Part shown: positions 27,761 through 42,700 of the stretch, piece after piece
Position numbering within the stretch: position 1 is the stretch's first letter
Layout of the letters: each line of letters starts with the position of its first letter
Source of the DNA: Phalacrocorax aristotelis
Taxonomy: Eukaryota; Chordata; Aves; Suliformes; Phalacrocoracidae
Assembly: GCF_949628215.1 (NCBI RefSeq)
Contig: NC_134288.1
Location: 8,191,682 to 8,255,681 of the forward strand
Length of the DNA stretch: 64,000 nucleotides
Direction: 5' to 3'
The notes under the pieces: generated by a model
Seen by the model: only the letters and a program-made list of their open reading frames with translations
The model's database searches: none
Told to the model about the DNA's origin: nothing
Translations under genes and position numbers: made by a program

Positions 27761-30700
27761 TGTGCTCAGAAGCGCCTGACCCTGGGTTTCCCAGCCTGAG
27801 TAGAGGGGGTGTGTGGGTGAAATACCTGGGCTAGAATGGCCCCATCTGCCATTCATCTGGGCTTATCTGATACTGAGGCGGTTCCAAAGACCTTGTTATC
27901 TGCATTCTCCTCCTGATCATCCTGTACCCTCGGTAAGTTTCAGAGGTGACTTCTCTTGTCTCTGGTAATAAGAAAAGGGATGAAAAGTACTACAAATAAA
28001 AGGTGCGTTTCATGCCTCTTACCCATTTCTGCCTTGTAGCTGCAATGAAACTGTGCTGTTGAGGGATGGAGATGAGATTTTCTCCCCCCCCCCCGAGGTC
28101 ACATACCACTGTAGGTGTTAGTGATTCTGGGGTATAAATGGGGTGAATATGGGTGGGGATGTTGTCTGAGGTTGACATAATTCCCAGAGTCCTCCTTGTT
28201 TGGTTTTAAAGTTGGTTCTGTTTCTGGTTTCTGCTCCTACTCTTACGCACAGTCAGGCTTTCTTTTAAAAGAGAAGCTTCCTACTTTGTCAGTTCATCCA
28301 GTGAGCACGGTTTAAATCAGTCTCTCTTATTCAGGTAGTATCTCCTTTCTCTTTAGGCTGTTTAAAAAAAAAATCTGATTCTGCCTTTAAATCTTTTATC
28401 TAAAAGTTAACAGAAAATATTATGTTGGATTCTATCTGGAATAACAAGACAAAACTGAAGCAAATTAGAATTGTGAGAGACAGTAATGTCTAGCTATGTA
28501 GTATCTATAATACAGTTAAAATAGACACTTAAGGTAGAACTCTAAGCTTGTTTTCACTATTGTAAAAATAAATATTTTCTCTTGAAATATTTCCTACTTA
28601 TAATGAGCTGCTACACATGGGGCAAAGATGTGTGTTCTAAATATAAATACAAGAGAGTTTCATAATAACAAATAGTACCTGAGTGAAAGCCCCAGTGTAA
28701 GAGCTTGGGTTCAGAGGAAGCAGACAAAATTGTGGGTTGTTGTTGTTTTTTTCTTCTGTGTGGTTTTTGTTGTTTTTTTATTTTTTAACTAGACTGTGCA
28801 TGTTAATGTACAGTAATTGTATTTACTGTTAGCAGTTGTAATGGGTGGTTTAACTGACTGTTCAGAATTTCATTCAACTCTGTTACTACTACTCTTTTTT
28901 TTTTTTTAAATAAATACCAATGGATTTGCTGCTGTGATATGAAGATAGAGGTTGGTGGACGGGGAAGTGATAGCAGACAGAATAAACCCAGTATTCAGCC
29001 TTGCTTTAAGTACCTTTCCTGATGACAGTGTGCTGTTTCCAGTTTGCTTTTATTTGGCATATGAGTTGTTTGGGGTGTGGGTGGGTGGGTGTTGTGGTTT
29101 TTTTGGTGGTGTTTCCCCCCCACCCCCATTTGAAACCTCTGTTCATCCTGGCTTTGGATTTATTAACTTGGAAGCTCACATTTTCTGCTTATCAATTTTT
29201 TGCATAGTGTTACTGAGACTAATGGATAGTTGAGACAAAATGCAGTGTAGGAAGGAGAAGGAAATCTGTTTTACAATAGAATGTTATCTTTTGATCGTGG
29301 GCTTTTTCATTAATAATGGACAAGAAATCACCGTCAAAACCTTAAAGATTAATTTCTATGTTACAGTTGCATAGTGGTGTTTCTTTTTTTTAAGAAGCCT
29401 GAGAAAGAAAGGATGTCTTGGTTATATTTGTCTGCAAAATCAAGCCATTGGTAGCATGTAAAATGATATTGGACACTACAGTCTGACACTGGAGGTTGCT
29501 TCAACTCCTGCATTTAAATGAGCCTCCCTCGAAGAGGTGATCTTGAATGACTGTATGATACAGGATATTCTGCATTAATGTTTGTGGTCATGAGTATTTA
29601 GAAATATCTTAAATATTCTTTCGACTTGGTTTTTATACTAAAAATGGAGGGGAGGGGAAGGGGAAGAATAGTATTCTTTATGCCAAGGATATGAGAGGGT
29701 GGTGAAGAATATTTATACCTGAATGCTGGGGCAGCATGCCTGTGTGCTTTTTTTTCTCTGGCTAGATCTATTGATGTTTCTAAATGTAGCATATTAGGGA
29801 AGAAGCAATTGTGAAAGAATTTGACTGCTACCAGTTTAAATCTGCTGTGGAATATATTTCCACTCTGATTTTGTATCCTGCATTCAGCTAAGAGAAGGTA
29901 CATAAATTCCTTTTTTACCCCATGTAAGTGGGAGGTACACTTCAGATGGACCCTATTACTTTAATAAAACTTTAAATTAGTGACTTTTAGTTGACAGCTA
30001 TCAAAAAGCTGATTGTCTTTGAAGTGGAACAAAATTAATTTGCCTCCAAATTCAGTCTCATGAGGGATCTTTAGTCTTTGGTGTGCAGCGTGTGGAATTA
30101 TTGTTAGTGAGGTTTTATGCTTTTTTAGGTGTAGACGCACATTATTCTCTTATGTTTTCTAGAGCCAGCCCTACTTCTGACATTGTACGCAGGTAAGAAA
30201 AAGGCAGTTGTTTAAGACAGCATGCTATTTAAATTAGAAGGAGAGGTGGCAAGGGGGCCACCATTGGCTTTACTGCTGATTATGCTTATAACCTGGAAAG
30301 TCAGGCTTGTTACCTGTTATGATAAGCTTAGGATATGGTCTAAGTCACTTCTGAGGTTGTGACTTCTTTTGCAATATACTAGAAGAGAGGAGATGATAAG
30401 GTCAGCTCTATAGGTAGAGCTATCTATCTATCTACCTACCTTTAAATATTCCCTGACTTTATGTGGTTTTTGTGTGTGTGGAGTTGGGGTTTTTACAGCA
30501 CTGGTTTGGTTTTGGTTGTGTCCCCACCCCCACTGTTAAATGTGAGCCTGTTCAGGTCAGGTGTAGTTAAACTGTTTGTCAAACAGACTTTGTTAGGTTA
30601 TGGATCATTGCCCGATTAGAAATTTTATTTTAAAGGCTTACTTACCATCAAGTGAAGTTCTTTTTTGAAGATTACAAACATGGACAGTGTCACGACTTGA

Positions 30701-33700
30701 AGTCTAAAACCATCATAACTGCATTTTATGGATGAGATTGTTCTAGAAATCTGAAAACACTGTAAAAGTTCTCCAGAAAATGTTGTAATTGTTAGGTCAG
30801 GGCAAGCAGTTTTTCATCAAAGTTGTTACACATGTGGCTAAACTACATAGCAGTTTTACCCTGATTTATCAGGTGCACCTGAAAATGGGGGAGGAGGGAG
30901 AAGAGGAGGGCTGCAGAACAATATAACTGTTATACTGCTAGCCATAATGACTAGCACCTGGATTAGCCTTGGCTGAGTATGAGGTTTTGTCACAAAGCCT
31001 GAACCCTTTACTGTTTCCACACTTCCGTGCATGTCAAGATATGTCAGAGCCATGGAATGAGATAATTTAGTATTGCAGGTATATGTAGAAGGCCTTTTAG
31101 AGGCACATTTTCAAGGTAGGTTTGTATATATAGTTGCATGGAATATTCTCTATGTGACTTCTGAGTTATGAAGTTTTTTTTTTCTCCTTCTGTTCTCTGC
31201 TGCATGGAAGTGAGAAAATGAGTTGTCTGCCTTTTTCAAAGGCAACACCAAAACAGGTTGCATGGCTAAAAATGTTTAATATAATGTGTTTCCCTTGGGT
31301 AGTTGTAGCCTAACACTCTTCCCCCTGCCCCCTTGGCACTGGTAGGAGGGGGACTGAGTGGAAGAGGGCAGAAAGAAAAGGCAGAAGTACCTTTTATCTC
31401 CCTGGTCTCAGAGGCTGTAAGGCTATTTAATGTATGGATGAAACCTGCTCTTTGGGATTGGCTTTGTTTGCCTAGAATCTCCACAGGGCTACATGTGTGC
31501 TTTTTCTTGTGAACTTTTAGGTGAGGGGGAATAGAATGTGACATGTATTTAGTGATTCCAGTAGCTTTTCTCAGCAAACACAAATGGTAAAAATGAAGTT
31601 TTCTGGAGTATTTTATCATTAGGTCATACAAACATGTTTTTGAATGACACTGTAAACATCAAAGAATTAAGAGTGGACTGTGTTCCCTTCAACAAATACA
31701 ATTAGTTCTTAAATTGTTTCTAATGAAAATCTTTTTCAAGGTCGTCTTCAACTTGGGTTTTACTCTATTTACAAATACATGCAGAAGACTAGTGAGTGTG
31801 GGAAAGGAAAGAAAAAGTGACCCTAAGGGAAACCACCCAGGCTCGAGAAAAGCAAGCCAAAATCTGTTGTCTAAAGACTATCTGCCAATTGTCTTTGCTG
31901 AAAAAAAAACCCAGCTGGCAGATTAGGTGTTTGCCTGCCACTTTCAGTGCTTCCTTGAAAGCTTACCCAGTTTTTTTAATGTTAAGCATTTTGTTTCAAT
32001 GCCAGTGTTTGTCTGGGTCATGTGTGCAACAGAACTGTAACGCAGTACCTTCTTTTTTTATTAAGGCAACGGTAGCAAAACTGTTAATTCATATATTGCA
32101 CTCCTTCCAAGTGTATTCGAACACCCATTTGTCTTTCTAGCTGATCACAAGCTAGATAAGACTTCAGTGTCACCACTCTGTGTCTAGGGAAGCATCTCTC
32201 TTCCTGTTACTGAAGCAAGTTGCAGGTATAGTTGTGGTGATATCATGCGATGCTGTATTAAATTTATGTTCTCTTGGAGGTAAGAGGATCACCTTTTATA
32301 TGACCATAGATGTGCTAAATATCCTTCTTTATATTCCTTAACAGGTAATTTTGAACTTCAAAGGAAAAATACAGCTTTATTCCAGATTTTATAGTATGCT
32401 TTTATAAACAATTTAAGTAGTATCAAATGCTTGTCATTTTTACCTAATGAAGACGGAGTATAAGAGCTTTAAGGCAAAGGATCCATCATAACGCTGAACA
32501 TGAAACTTTTAAAAGTGATTATAAGTGGGTTTTCTTCATTATGAAAGCCTTTATGTTAAGTATGTTGGCTGTATCATAACTAAGTCAATGCATTTCAGGT
32601 AATGCATTAAAAATGCGAACTGTGCTGTCCCTTCTGGGCTTTTGTAATATTAAGTCATCTAACATCAAGTCCCCGAGAAGGAGTTGGTGGAGATCTAACA
32701 ACCAACCAACCACCCGTCAATTCTTGATTCTTTTAAAACAGACATGGAGATTTTAAACTCTTGGGTTTTTCTTTTTTTTAGAACGCTGAACTTCATAACT
32801 GTTGTGACAAACTTGAGAATTAGTGTGTGTGTGTGTGTATTTTTTTTTTGTTAAAGCTATAACTTGCTGATAATGTTCCCAATCTACCAGATGGTGCAAT
32901 ATTGAAATCTGTTAGCAATGGGTTGCATGGCAAAATCAAGCAGACTGTTTCTTATCCCATGCTTTTCTAAACTGCAGAAAGTGAGTAGGTAAATATATAT
33001 ACTTGTTCCGCAAGGACAATGCAAAGCTGGCTCACTAGCACTGGCTGCTGCAAAACCACTGTTGCAGTTCTCTTATAGTCTGTTTTGAGAGTCATCTCTT
33101 TATTAAAGACTTAAAAGAACAAGAGCATAATCTTGGGAAGAAATGTCAAAAATAGCTCAAGTGTTTCTGATGTTTCACTATGCCAAAGAATGACTAAGCG
33201 ATGGAAGCTTACAGTAGTGCTGTACTTTTTTTTTCTTTCCCTCTCCCCATTTTGCGCATCCAAAAATCTCTGAATCTTTGTTTTTCTATGTCTTAAGCGG
33301 GTCTGTTACTGCTCTGAGCTCTAGCTAGAGCACAAGGTATGAAGTGTTGTAGCATAAGACTAAGCAGCTGTTTCTACCTTATATTGGCAAACTCTACGTT
33401 GGTAAGCTCTAAGGGTGCTATTTTACTATTTAGTTTATATGTAAATATGTAAAACGTCCTCACAAGATTTTTATTTACAAAATCTCTCGTATATAGATGA
33501 GCTGCTTTCTTGACTTGCATAAGCAGTAGTTAATTTTTTTCTTTTAGACCTCTTATTGTTCTTTTTTTAAAAGACACTTAAATATTGCTGTAGGTGTAGA
33601 AAGGAACCTTTCTAGACTGCATGGGTTTAATGTTTTGTTGTTAGTGCCCACTGGCCAAATATTGGTGAGCTGAGTCATTTACATATAGATAATGGTGTGA

Positions 33701-36700
33701 AGTCAAGTCCAGCTTCCAGTGCTGATTCAGCATGAAACATTTGGTTATAGAATCACATATGAACGGACTTGCTCAAAGTACATCAGTCAGCTGCTAGTTA
33801 ACTCTTACATGAATGGTCTCGGAAATCATAGATGACTTCCAAATGCTTTTTTAGTTAGCATGAATCGGGGAAGTCTCTAATAAAATGCAGTTAGAAGTTG
33901 TTATACATGCATGCCGAAGAACAAAAAATTGCTCTATATACTTTATCTGTGGTTACTTCGTGCCCTGCCTCACTGAAACTTCCTGAAGTGATAGAACAGG
34001 TAATGGAGCAGGGAGTGGGTTGGGTGGCTTTTGTTGCTGTATCTTATTAATGGAAGGATTAAGCAGATGGCAGAAATAAACAATTTACTTTCTGAAAAAA
34101 AAGTAAATGCATGTTCCTTAATCCAGTGTTTTGAGGAAACTTTTTGTTGTTCGGAACAGTCAATCGAGGGGACTGCTGGTCTGGAGAGCTAAAACCTAAA
34201 GCAAAGGTAGCATTCTCCTGGTTTTGCCTTGTGCGCTCAAATTGTAATTCTAACACCTCAGCAATTGCCCTATGGAGGTATTAACATCTTAACATTGCTG
34301 GTTTTGTCAAATACCTGAGTTGTGTTTTCATCACATTCCCTGGAGGCTAGTGAGCCCCAGGAAAAGGGAAGCCTCTGTGCTGCATGTGTTTTGCTATGCT
34401 ATGTGTGTGAGTGGGTGGCAGCTAATGTAGCCTACTTGGATAAACTTTTTTCTAAAACTTTTTAGACAACTGCTGAGAGGGTACACATATGTGTGTCCTG
34501 GTTTCAGCTGGGGTAGAGTTAATTTTCTTCTTAGTAGTTGGTACAGTGCTGTGCCTTGGACTTAGTATGAGAATAATATTGATAACACACTGATGTTTTT
34601 GTTTTTGCCAAGTAGTGCCTACACTAAGTCGAGGACTTTTCAGTTTCTCATGCTTTACCAACTGAAAAGGCTGGAGATGTACAAGAAGCTGGGAGGCGGC
34701 ACAGCCAGGACAGCTGACCCAAACTGGCCAAAGGGATGTTCCATGCCATGTGATGTCATGCTCAGTAAATAAACTGGGGGAAAGCTGGCTGGGGGGCCGC
34801 TGCTTGGGAACTGGCTGGGCATCGGTTGTTGAGTGGTGAGCAGTGGCACTGTGCATCACTTGTTTTGCACGTTCTTTTCTGTCCTATTAAATTGCCTTTA
34901 TCTCAACCCATTAATCTTTTTTTTTTTGGCCCTGATTCTCTCTGCCACCCCACTGCGGGGAGGGGAGTGAGTGAATGGCTGCATGGTGATTAGCTGCCTG
35001 CCGAGTTAAACCACAACAGTGTGTGTGCACACGCAAAATCAATCAGTATGTGGAAGTTCTGTATTGTTTCTTGGAAGCTTATGGGAGAATAGTAAAGGTT
35101 CAAAAAGTAATTCGTTACTCCTGTTCACAATGGTGACTTTAAAATGGTTATCCATTCTTAGAAGCTTAAGGAGGTGATTTAAAACAAAAATTTGCAACTT
35201 CTTTTTTGCCAGTGACTGGTAGATTTTTTCAGACATCTTCCTCTATATTAACTTTTTTCCCCATAAAGGCTGGGCTAAAAGGGTTAGAAGTAAGGAATTA
35301 TAGCTTGTGTTGCAATTCCTTTTGTGCTTTTTCCATCTTTGCTGCTGCAATGGACTAAAGCAGATACAGCAACATCTTTTGTTGTAGTACCAGCTTGGTT
35401 TTATCTTCTCTGGAAGCCTTTTTGATGTTCAGGGTGGGAATTTCTGGCTCAATGGACAGACCGCAGCATATGGCCTACTAGAGGACCACACTTAGGTACT
35501 GTTGTTAGGTGCGCATGGATTTTTAATCCTTTTAACCATTACTTATAAAATGCCATTGCTTGGCTCAGTTATAACTATTAAGTGCTATAAGAGAGATTCC
35601 TGATGTCTTTAACTAGTTAAGAAGGAGGTTGAAAAATATTTGCTCTAAGTCGTACTCTGTTGTACTACATAGATAGCTCTAAAGGCAACAAAAGCAAGAG
35701 TACTTTATATGCAGATTGTTCTCTTGATTAAAATGGAACAAAACCAGCACCTCTGTTAACCTAGAATGTCCATTTGACCCCCCCCTTAAGAGGAAGGCAG
35801 ATCTTCTGATTGGTGGACAGAAAACTGGAAAAAAAAGAAGCATCTGCACTGGCTGGAGTAGCTTTTGAATGCTTTTGTATTACAGCTGTGGGTTTTCTGT
35901 TGAAGCCCCTAATCTTTTAGTGATGCATGTTCGTAGCTCATAAACAAGACTTGTAGAGGTGAGGTGTAGAACCTGTGCTAGCAAACTTACCAGACTTGTA
36001 CTGGCTGTGTTAGATATCATAAGAAGGTAGTACGGGTGACGAGTGGGATCCAGTGAGATGTAAAGTGAGTGGAGATTCGACGAAAGTGAGCGAGAACCAT
36101 CACTTGATAGGGACAGAATAGCTTACATTGTCATCCACTGTATTTTCTGCTCAAATGTACAGCTACAAGGTAGGTTATCCTGAACTGCTTTGTTTTCTTT
36201 TGCTCTCTGACTGTAGCTGGGCCTCAGATGACCTCTATCAAGTGATTAATATGTCGTATGATAATATTTCAGATGGGCCAAGCAATACTTTTGACATATG
36301 AGCGAAGTTTCTCCCCCCCCCCCCCCCCCCCCCCCGCCCCCGACCTTAGCACTGCTTTATGTCAATGAAACTTTTGCTTAAACTAAAGATTCCGTCTAGG
36401 CAGAAGTGTAACGTTTGAGCTGTATACTTGAGAAGGCTTTTTAAAAATATGTTAAAGCAGTGGAAATTTCCAGGCATCACCAAACAAAAAAAAGTTTGAA
36501 GTTCTGGTCTAATAACTGCTTTGCAAGAAGAGAGAAATACGAAAGGGAACCGCAGACATTCTGGATGTCAGCCTGCAAAATTTTCCACTATTTCTTTTAA
36601 TAACATGCAGGCATGCTTATATTGCTGGAATTTCAGTTAGGAGTCTCATTTTGACGGAAACTTCAAGCTATTTGGTGAGCAAATGCTCCCTGAAAATGAA

Positions 36701-39700
36701 TTGTCAAGAAAAAAGTTATTGTAAGAATGTGCGTAAACCACTCCCATGCTGGATATCTATTACTGATTATATTAATTTTGCCTTCAGTTTCTTGTTTTAC
36801 AGTTTGTTAACTGTTACTATTACTAGATGATCACTGCCAGGTGACAATCCATCTCTTCTTGCTTCCGATAGTAATTCTAGACTAACATTTCCAATAAGGG
36901 CTGTATGTTGCTAAACTAGAAATCTTAATTGTATCTTTGATACAGTAAAGGAAGGAAAGACATTGGGAAACATATCCTGTTCTAAGCATATTCTGTTGTA
37001 AAACAGTTAACTTTAGAGCCTATTTAATGGTTATTTATAAAATTATTGTAGCTTCAGATGCATTGGTGAAAATCAAACTGAGGGGATCTACAGGTTCAAC
37101 CTCATTTATCTACCTTGAAGCTCTTTTCTGTGTAAGTTCTTCTTGTTTACCAAAAGGCTCCCTGACCTTTCTCCAAGATCTAGAGGACTCTGTACTTTGA
37201 ATGTGCCTTGTCTTTCTGTCACTACAGATATTTATTTTTGACTTACGCTCTTTTGGTTTAGGTTTAGGGCCTAAACCGTCCTTTATAAAATGGGTTGAGG
37301 GGTTGTTTTTGCTTAAACGCTGGGCTGGGAGCTAAGGTGGTACACTGTGCAAGAAGCAAGCAACATCGCAACAAACTGACTTCTTTCCAGTATTAATTGA
37401 AAATATGAAAACAGAACCCTTCAGATGCATTCCCATGGAACACTGCCTTTCCAAGGCAGTGTGGTATACTTCCACAACTGCTCAAGCCAAGTCAGGGCTA
37501 CTGGGTGTCCTTTCTGATACCTCTCTTCCCCTTGCTCTGGGTCTGGGCCCGGGCCCCTTACAGTTAGTGAACAGATTTAATTCAAAATTGTCCATTCTCT
37601 CCCTCCCACCAACAAAAAACCCTGAACCCCAAAACCAAAGAAAACCACCCAGACAACTTCTGGCTGCTGGCATACCCCTAGTTGCAGGAAATATCAGTAC
37701 TAGTGCAAGGGAATGGGTGGGATGAGATGGGACTAGAGCAACACAGTCTATCAAAATTTAAACTGGATGGATTTCCTGTAAGACTCTATTCCTGATACAA
37801 ATGTGTTATAGAAGAGACTCAAGTGTCACCTGGGTGTAGGAGAAATTCAGCACCCTTGTCTACCTTGGGGTGTAACTAGAAAGAGTTGGTGGAGTTACTA
37901 ATTATGTATTATTGCTGGTAGTTCCTCACCTGTTGTATCTGCATTGGAAAACTAACTTCACTTAAGTCAATAGGAATTAAGTTAGATATATTGATATATT
38001 AGTTATTATAGAGATATTATTAAGTTAGATATATTGAGTGCTGTTGAGAAACCTGCAAACATTTAATATGTATTTGTTACTAGCATAGCGCATATACATA
38101 TTGCTGAGCAGAATAACCTGCTGAAAGGTGTAAGCACTGCAATAATTCTATTCTGGGTAAATCAGTCTATGAAATGAATCACTTTAGTTTTGACTCAGAT
38201 CATCAGCAACCCCATGCTACTGGGTCTCGGGTTGAACGATTTTTAACAGGCCTTAATATGATTGGCCTTTTCTGCTGGTTTGAGTTTAAGAAAAAGATGG
38301 GTTTTGAATATATTAGTTTTTGTTATGAATTACTTTTTAATTGTTCGTTTCTCCTATGCTGTTGTGATTAGAGGTCCTTCATAGGTGGTAAGGGACTTCA
38401 TGGTTACTAGGTTGAGGCTGAGGACTAAGAACGCTGTTTTAACTGCAGCTGGCAACTAAGCCCCACCCAGCTGCTTGCTCACCTCCCCCCAGTGGGATGG
38501 GAGAAAACTCCTGGGTTGAGATAAAGACAGTTTAACAGGGAAAGCAAAAGCCATGCACACAAGCAAAGCAAAAGAGGGAATTCATTCACCCCTTCCCAGC
38601 GGCAGGCAGGTGTTCAGCCATCTCAGGAAGGCAGGGCTCCGTCACACGGAACGGTGACTTGGGCAGGCAAACGCCATCACTCCCAACGTCCCCCCTTCCT
38701 CCTCCTTCCCCCAGCTCTATACGCCGAGCATGACATCACCTGGTGTGGGACGTCCCTGGGGTCAGTCGGGGTCAGCTGTCCCAGCCGTGCCCCCTCCCAG
38801 CTCCTTGTGCTCCCCAAGGCCACTCGCTGCTGGGGTGAGAGGCAGCAAAGGCCCTGGCTCTGTGTAAGCCCTGCTCAGCAGGAACGACAACACCCCTGTG
38901 CTATCAGCCCTGTTTCCAGCACAAATCCAAGCCAGAGCCCCACACTGGCTGCTGTGAAGAATATTAACTATCTCAGCCAAAACCAGAACAAGCAGTAAAG
39001 AACTTCAAAAGCTGGTGATGCTTGTTTCTAAATGAGCTTGCAGAGTAGATTGATAATACTTGGCAGCATTTATAGAGTCAGTGCTTAATAATCTGTAGTG
39101 GAGCTGTCACTTAAGTTCTAACTTTCACTTCCACAAAATCCAGGTTAAACTTTTTTGTCTGAAGATTTTTTTAAATGGAGACAAACAGAAGCGGAGGGAA
39201 GGACAGTACAGAACAAGTTTTGTCTACAGCTATGTCTTATTTTATACCAAAAGTGCCTTTCATGTCTAGGTCTAGATAGTTTCCAAAGTTAACCTGTAGA
39301 GCTAGGCCAAAATAAACAACTATGTGCAAAACTGAAGACAAATTATTGTACTCTGATAAAAGGTATGTTTACTGTGGGAAGCTGTTGCTAAATGGAAACA
39401 TATTCAATGTCCATATGAACACCTGTTCAAAAGGAATCTGTCAATGCCTGTACGCAGATTGACAGGACACGGGTCAATTTGGAAAATGGCCATCTTACCT
39501 GCAACTTCACAGAAGTAATGGGAGAAGTGGCACATAACAGTAATTTATGTAATCAGTCTCAAATAATACTTCTTTGAGCCAAGGTGGCAAGTGTTTCTAG
39601 ACCTCCAAGAGCAACACAGCTGAACCCTTTTGATTGGTAATTGCACTATTACACACAGTTGCCAAAATGATTGATGTTTTTTTGGATTTAGGGCCCTGTT

Positions 39701-42700
39701 GAATGTCTGCTTAGTATTGTCTGGGAACTTTTTTTCTGTTTTCTGTCTACCTTTAGGTTACAGTTATGGGTGCAGGAGCTCCTTGGCCAGGTTTCAGGGC
39801 GAGGACTTGACTGACTGAATTAACTGTGGACCAGACTCTTTAGATTGGAGTGTCCAAAAGCCTGTTTTAAAGTGTATGACTTCACTTCTAACTGTGATTA
39901 ACTCTTAGCTGACACACAGATTCCACCAGTATGGAGGTTATGATAAGGGCAAACCCATGAAGTGAGCTGACTTTGAGAGTCAGAGCGGTCCTAACCCTTG
40001 TTTCTAATTAGAATACACGTATGTTTTACCTATAATAGAATCTCTTGAACATCATCAAACTCTGAAACTTATGATTGGCCTTTTCTGCTGGTTTGAGGTT
40101 AAGAAAAAGATGGGTCTTGAAACTGCAGTTTAGTTTTAAAGTGAACTTTAATGTCTGACTGCTAGGTTGTTATAATTAACTGTCTTAATCTGTTAATTAA
40201 TTTTGTCTTTAAACAGAAATGGTTCTACTGAACATTTCTGTTAACTAGCACTCTTAAATTCTAGATGTTTCATTTTTATTGCTTTTTCAGTAATGATTCA
40301 CCTTTTTCTTCCTCTTTCAGAGCTCACAAGAACTAGTGTCATGCTATGTAGAGAAAAACTCTTTGGGGCAACACTATTCTGTAGTGCAAAGTTGGTTTGA
40401 AAGTTTACTCAAGGTGATGAGGTTGCACAGGTGAGACTGAAAATATTCTAGCATTCAAAAATAATCCATTGTGCTCACATTTTGCATTAAGCTTGACATA
40501 GCAGGGCTCCATAAAGTCTATTTATATTGGAGAATCTGAGAAAAGACAATAAACTTTCTTCATTATGTGCTATTGCAAGGTTTCTTCAGTAGATTCATTT
40601 CCTGCACCAAGGACTGCTCTCTGGATTAACACACTGAACAGCTTCAACTTCCAGTAGTGCATTATTATAGAGTACTTTAACTCTTGCGCTGTGTGGACTT
40701 GTATAGCCTTAGTCGCTTGTATTCATAGATAGTTTTCAATGTCTATCAGGGCACTGCCGGTTTTTTTAAATAATTCTTAAAAAAATCTGGTAACTTCCTC
40801 CTTAAATAGTAATAATAATATCGGGTAGATGCACTTATTATGGATCTGTTGCACCAGATTGGTGGTGTCAGCTGAGGATGTACCACATTTGTGGTGGTGT
40901 TACTATGGCAACTGCCTTCTAAGAGCTGTCTCAAGGTCACTCATCAGTTGTAGCCTGGAGTGTTTGCTGCTTAAGCAAAATATCTACACCAAACAATTCA
41001 GGAAATGATTGTTCTGCTTTGAGAAAGCAACAATAGGGATGCAAAGCAGTATTTTATTTTTGGATTGAGGGAAAGGAAATTCTCTTTTATTACATATGTC
41101 TGTCAGATATTTGAAGGCTCTTGGATTCATTGAGGGGTGGATTTTAGTTGAAATGTAAATCATAAGTAATCTAGTATCAATGGTGTGAAATCGTCTTATT
41201 TAAAAGCAAAACAAAAAATAGAACCTGTAGAAGCTGAAGAACTTGAATAAAAATTAGTGACCAAGGCTGAAGGTTATGGTGTAAAAATTAAGCCTACACT
41301 GGTGAAAATTTAGACAAGATGCTGAAACTTGTGCTGAGTTGAGAATTCAGAGCTTCTTATACTTGAGGGCTTTTTGTGAGACATCCAGATGCATTCTTGC
41401 ATCTAAATCCTTGTGGATGTAGTTAGAGAATGTCAAATACACTTAGCAGCATTTTCAGTCCAATGCACCATCATTCAGAGAGAAGGCTAGCGAAGGGGTT
41501 GTTCACAAAGTTGATTTTGTCTGAGGTTACAAGAGATTCTATTATACTACATGCATAAAATTGAACCCACTATACAAAAACTTGATTAGAATGACAAAGT
41601 GCTGTTCCCTTGGTTTGGATAGTTACCTGACTAGTAAAAAGCTACCAGGTTTTACATGGCTTTTTGGTTGGTTTTCCTATTTGGATTTGAACATGGTTTT
41701 CCTCTTTCTTATTGCATCATTTCATGGGCTGAAGTAGTAGTATGATATCAATAGAAGCAGCCACTAGATTCAGCAGTTGGTATTATGTCTGACTATATCT
41801 CCATCCTCTTTCATAAAGTGGTAAGCTTTTGATTTGAGAACTTAATATATTCAGACGGCAATTTAATCCCTCCTTTTGCTGCTTAGGCTGAACAGACCAA
41901 GTTCTTCTAGCTTCCTCTCAAAAACATGAATTAGCTGGTCTCCCACACACGCCTGTGTTTTAACTTGATTAGCTTGTAGGTTTGGGGAATATTGTTATTT
42001 CCCAAGTGCATGATTTGTATATCTCGTACTAAGAAATATTTTACAGAGCTGTTCTCAGAATAATTTCTGTTAACATCTCTGGAGCTGCTGGCCAGAAGTT
42101 GAGAAGTCACTTCCTGTAGTGTGATCTAGATTTGGTGCTATTTTCTAGAACTGGATTTGGATATATCTATTTTTAAATAAATGCAACCAAGACCTGTCTT
42201 TGAGACCTTTAAGAGTTGGGATTGACTGGAATTTTTATACAAGCAGGTTCAATAGTAGTTGTCCACAGAACCCAAAGAGCTCCATCCTTGGAGTACTACT
42301 AGTACTACACAGAAATAATAGGTGAGCTGGAACTTCTATTTCTAGATTAACAGGATAAACATATATTTAAGGCAGGAATGAAAACATGAGTTAGGGATAC
42401 CAGATCAGTAATCCAGTTGCCTTCCACCCTCAGTAAAACAAGACTAGACCACAGTAAGAGGGTGGAAAAGAGTTGTATGTTCAAACTGTTGGTAAAAGGG
42501 GGTTAAGAAAAATGTCTACTTGATTAAGGTTCGTCTCTAAGAGGCATTCATGTTGTGTCGGTATCTTTTTCTCCAAAGTAAGCAGTCTGTTAAAATTTTA
42601 ACACACACTATAGCATGAAAACACTAGTGTATCCATTGCTATAGGGTGAGGCCATAGCAAGAGAAAAAGAACAATTTTCACCTGTGCCACATCACAGAGG

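Noticed and set aside
34452..34859. Minus-strand 135-codon open frame
   Set aside because: It is antisense to a solo LTR; no conserved protein and no splice context.
38654..38998. Plus-strand 114-codon open frame
   Set aside because: It is antisense to the inverted LTR and owes its length to GC richness.
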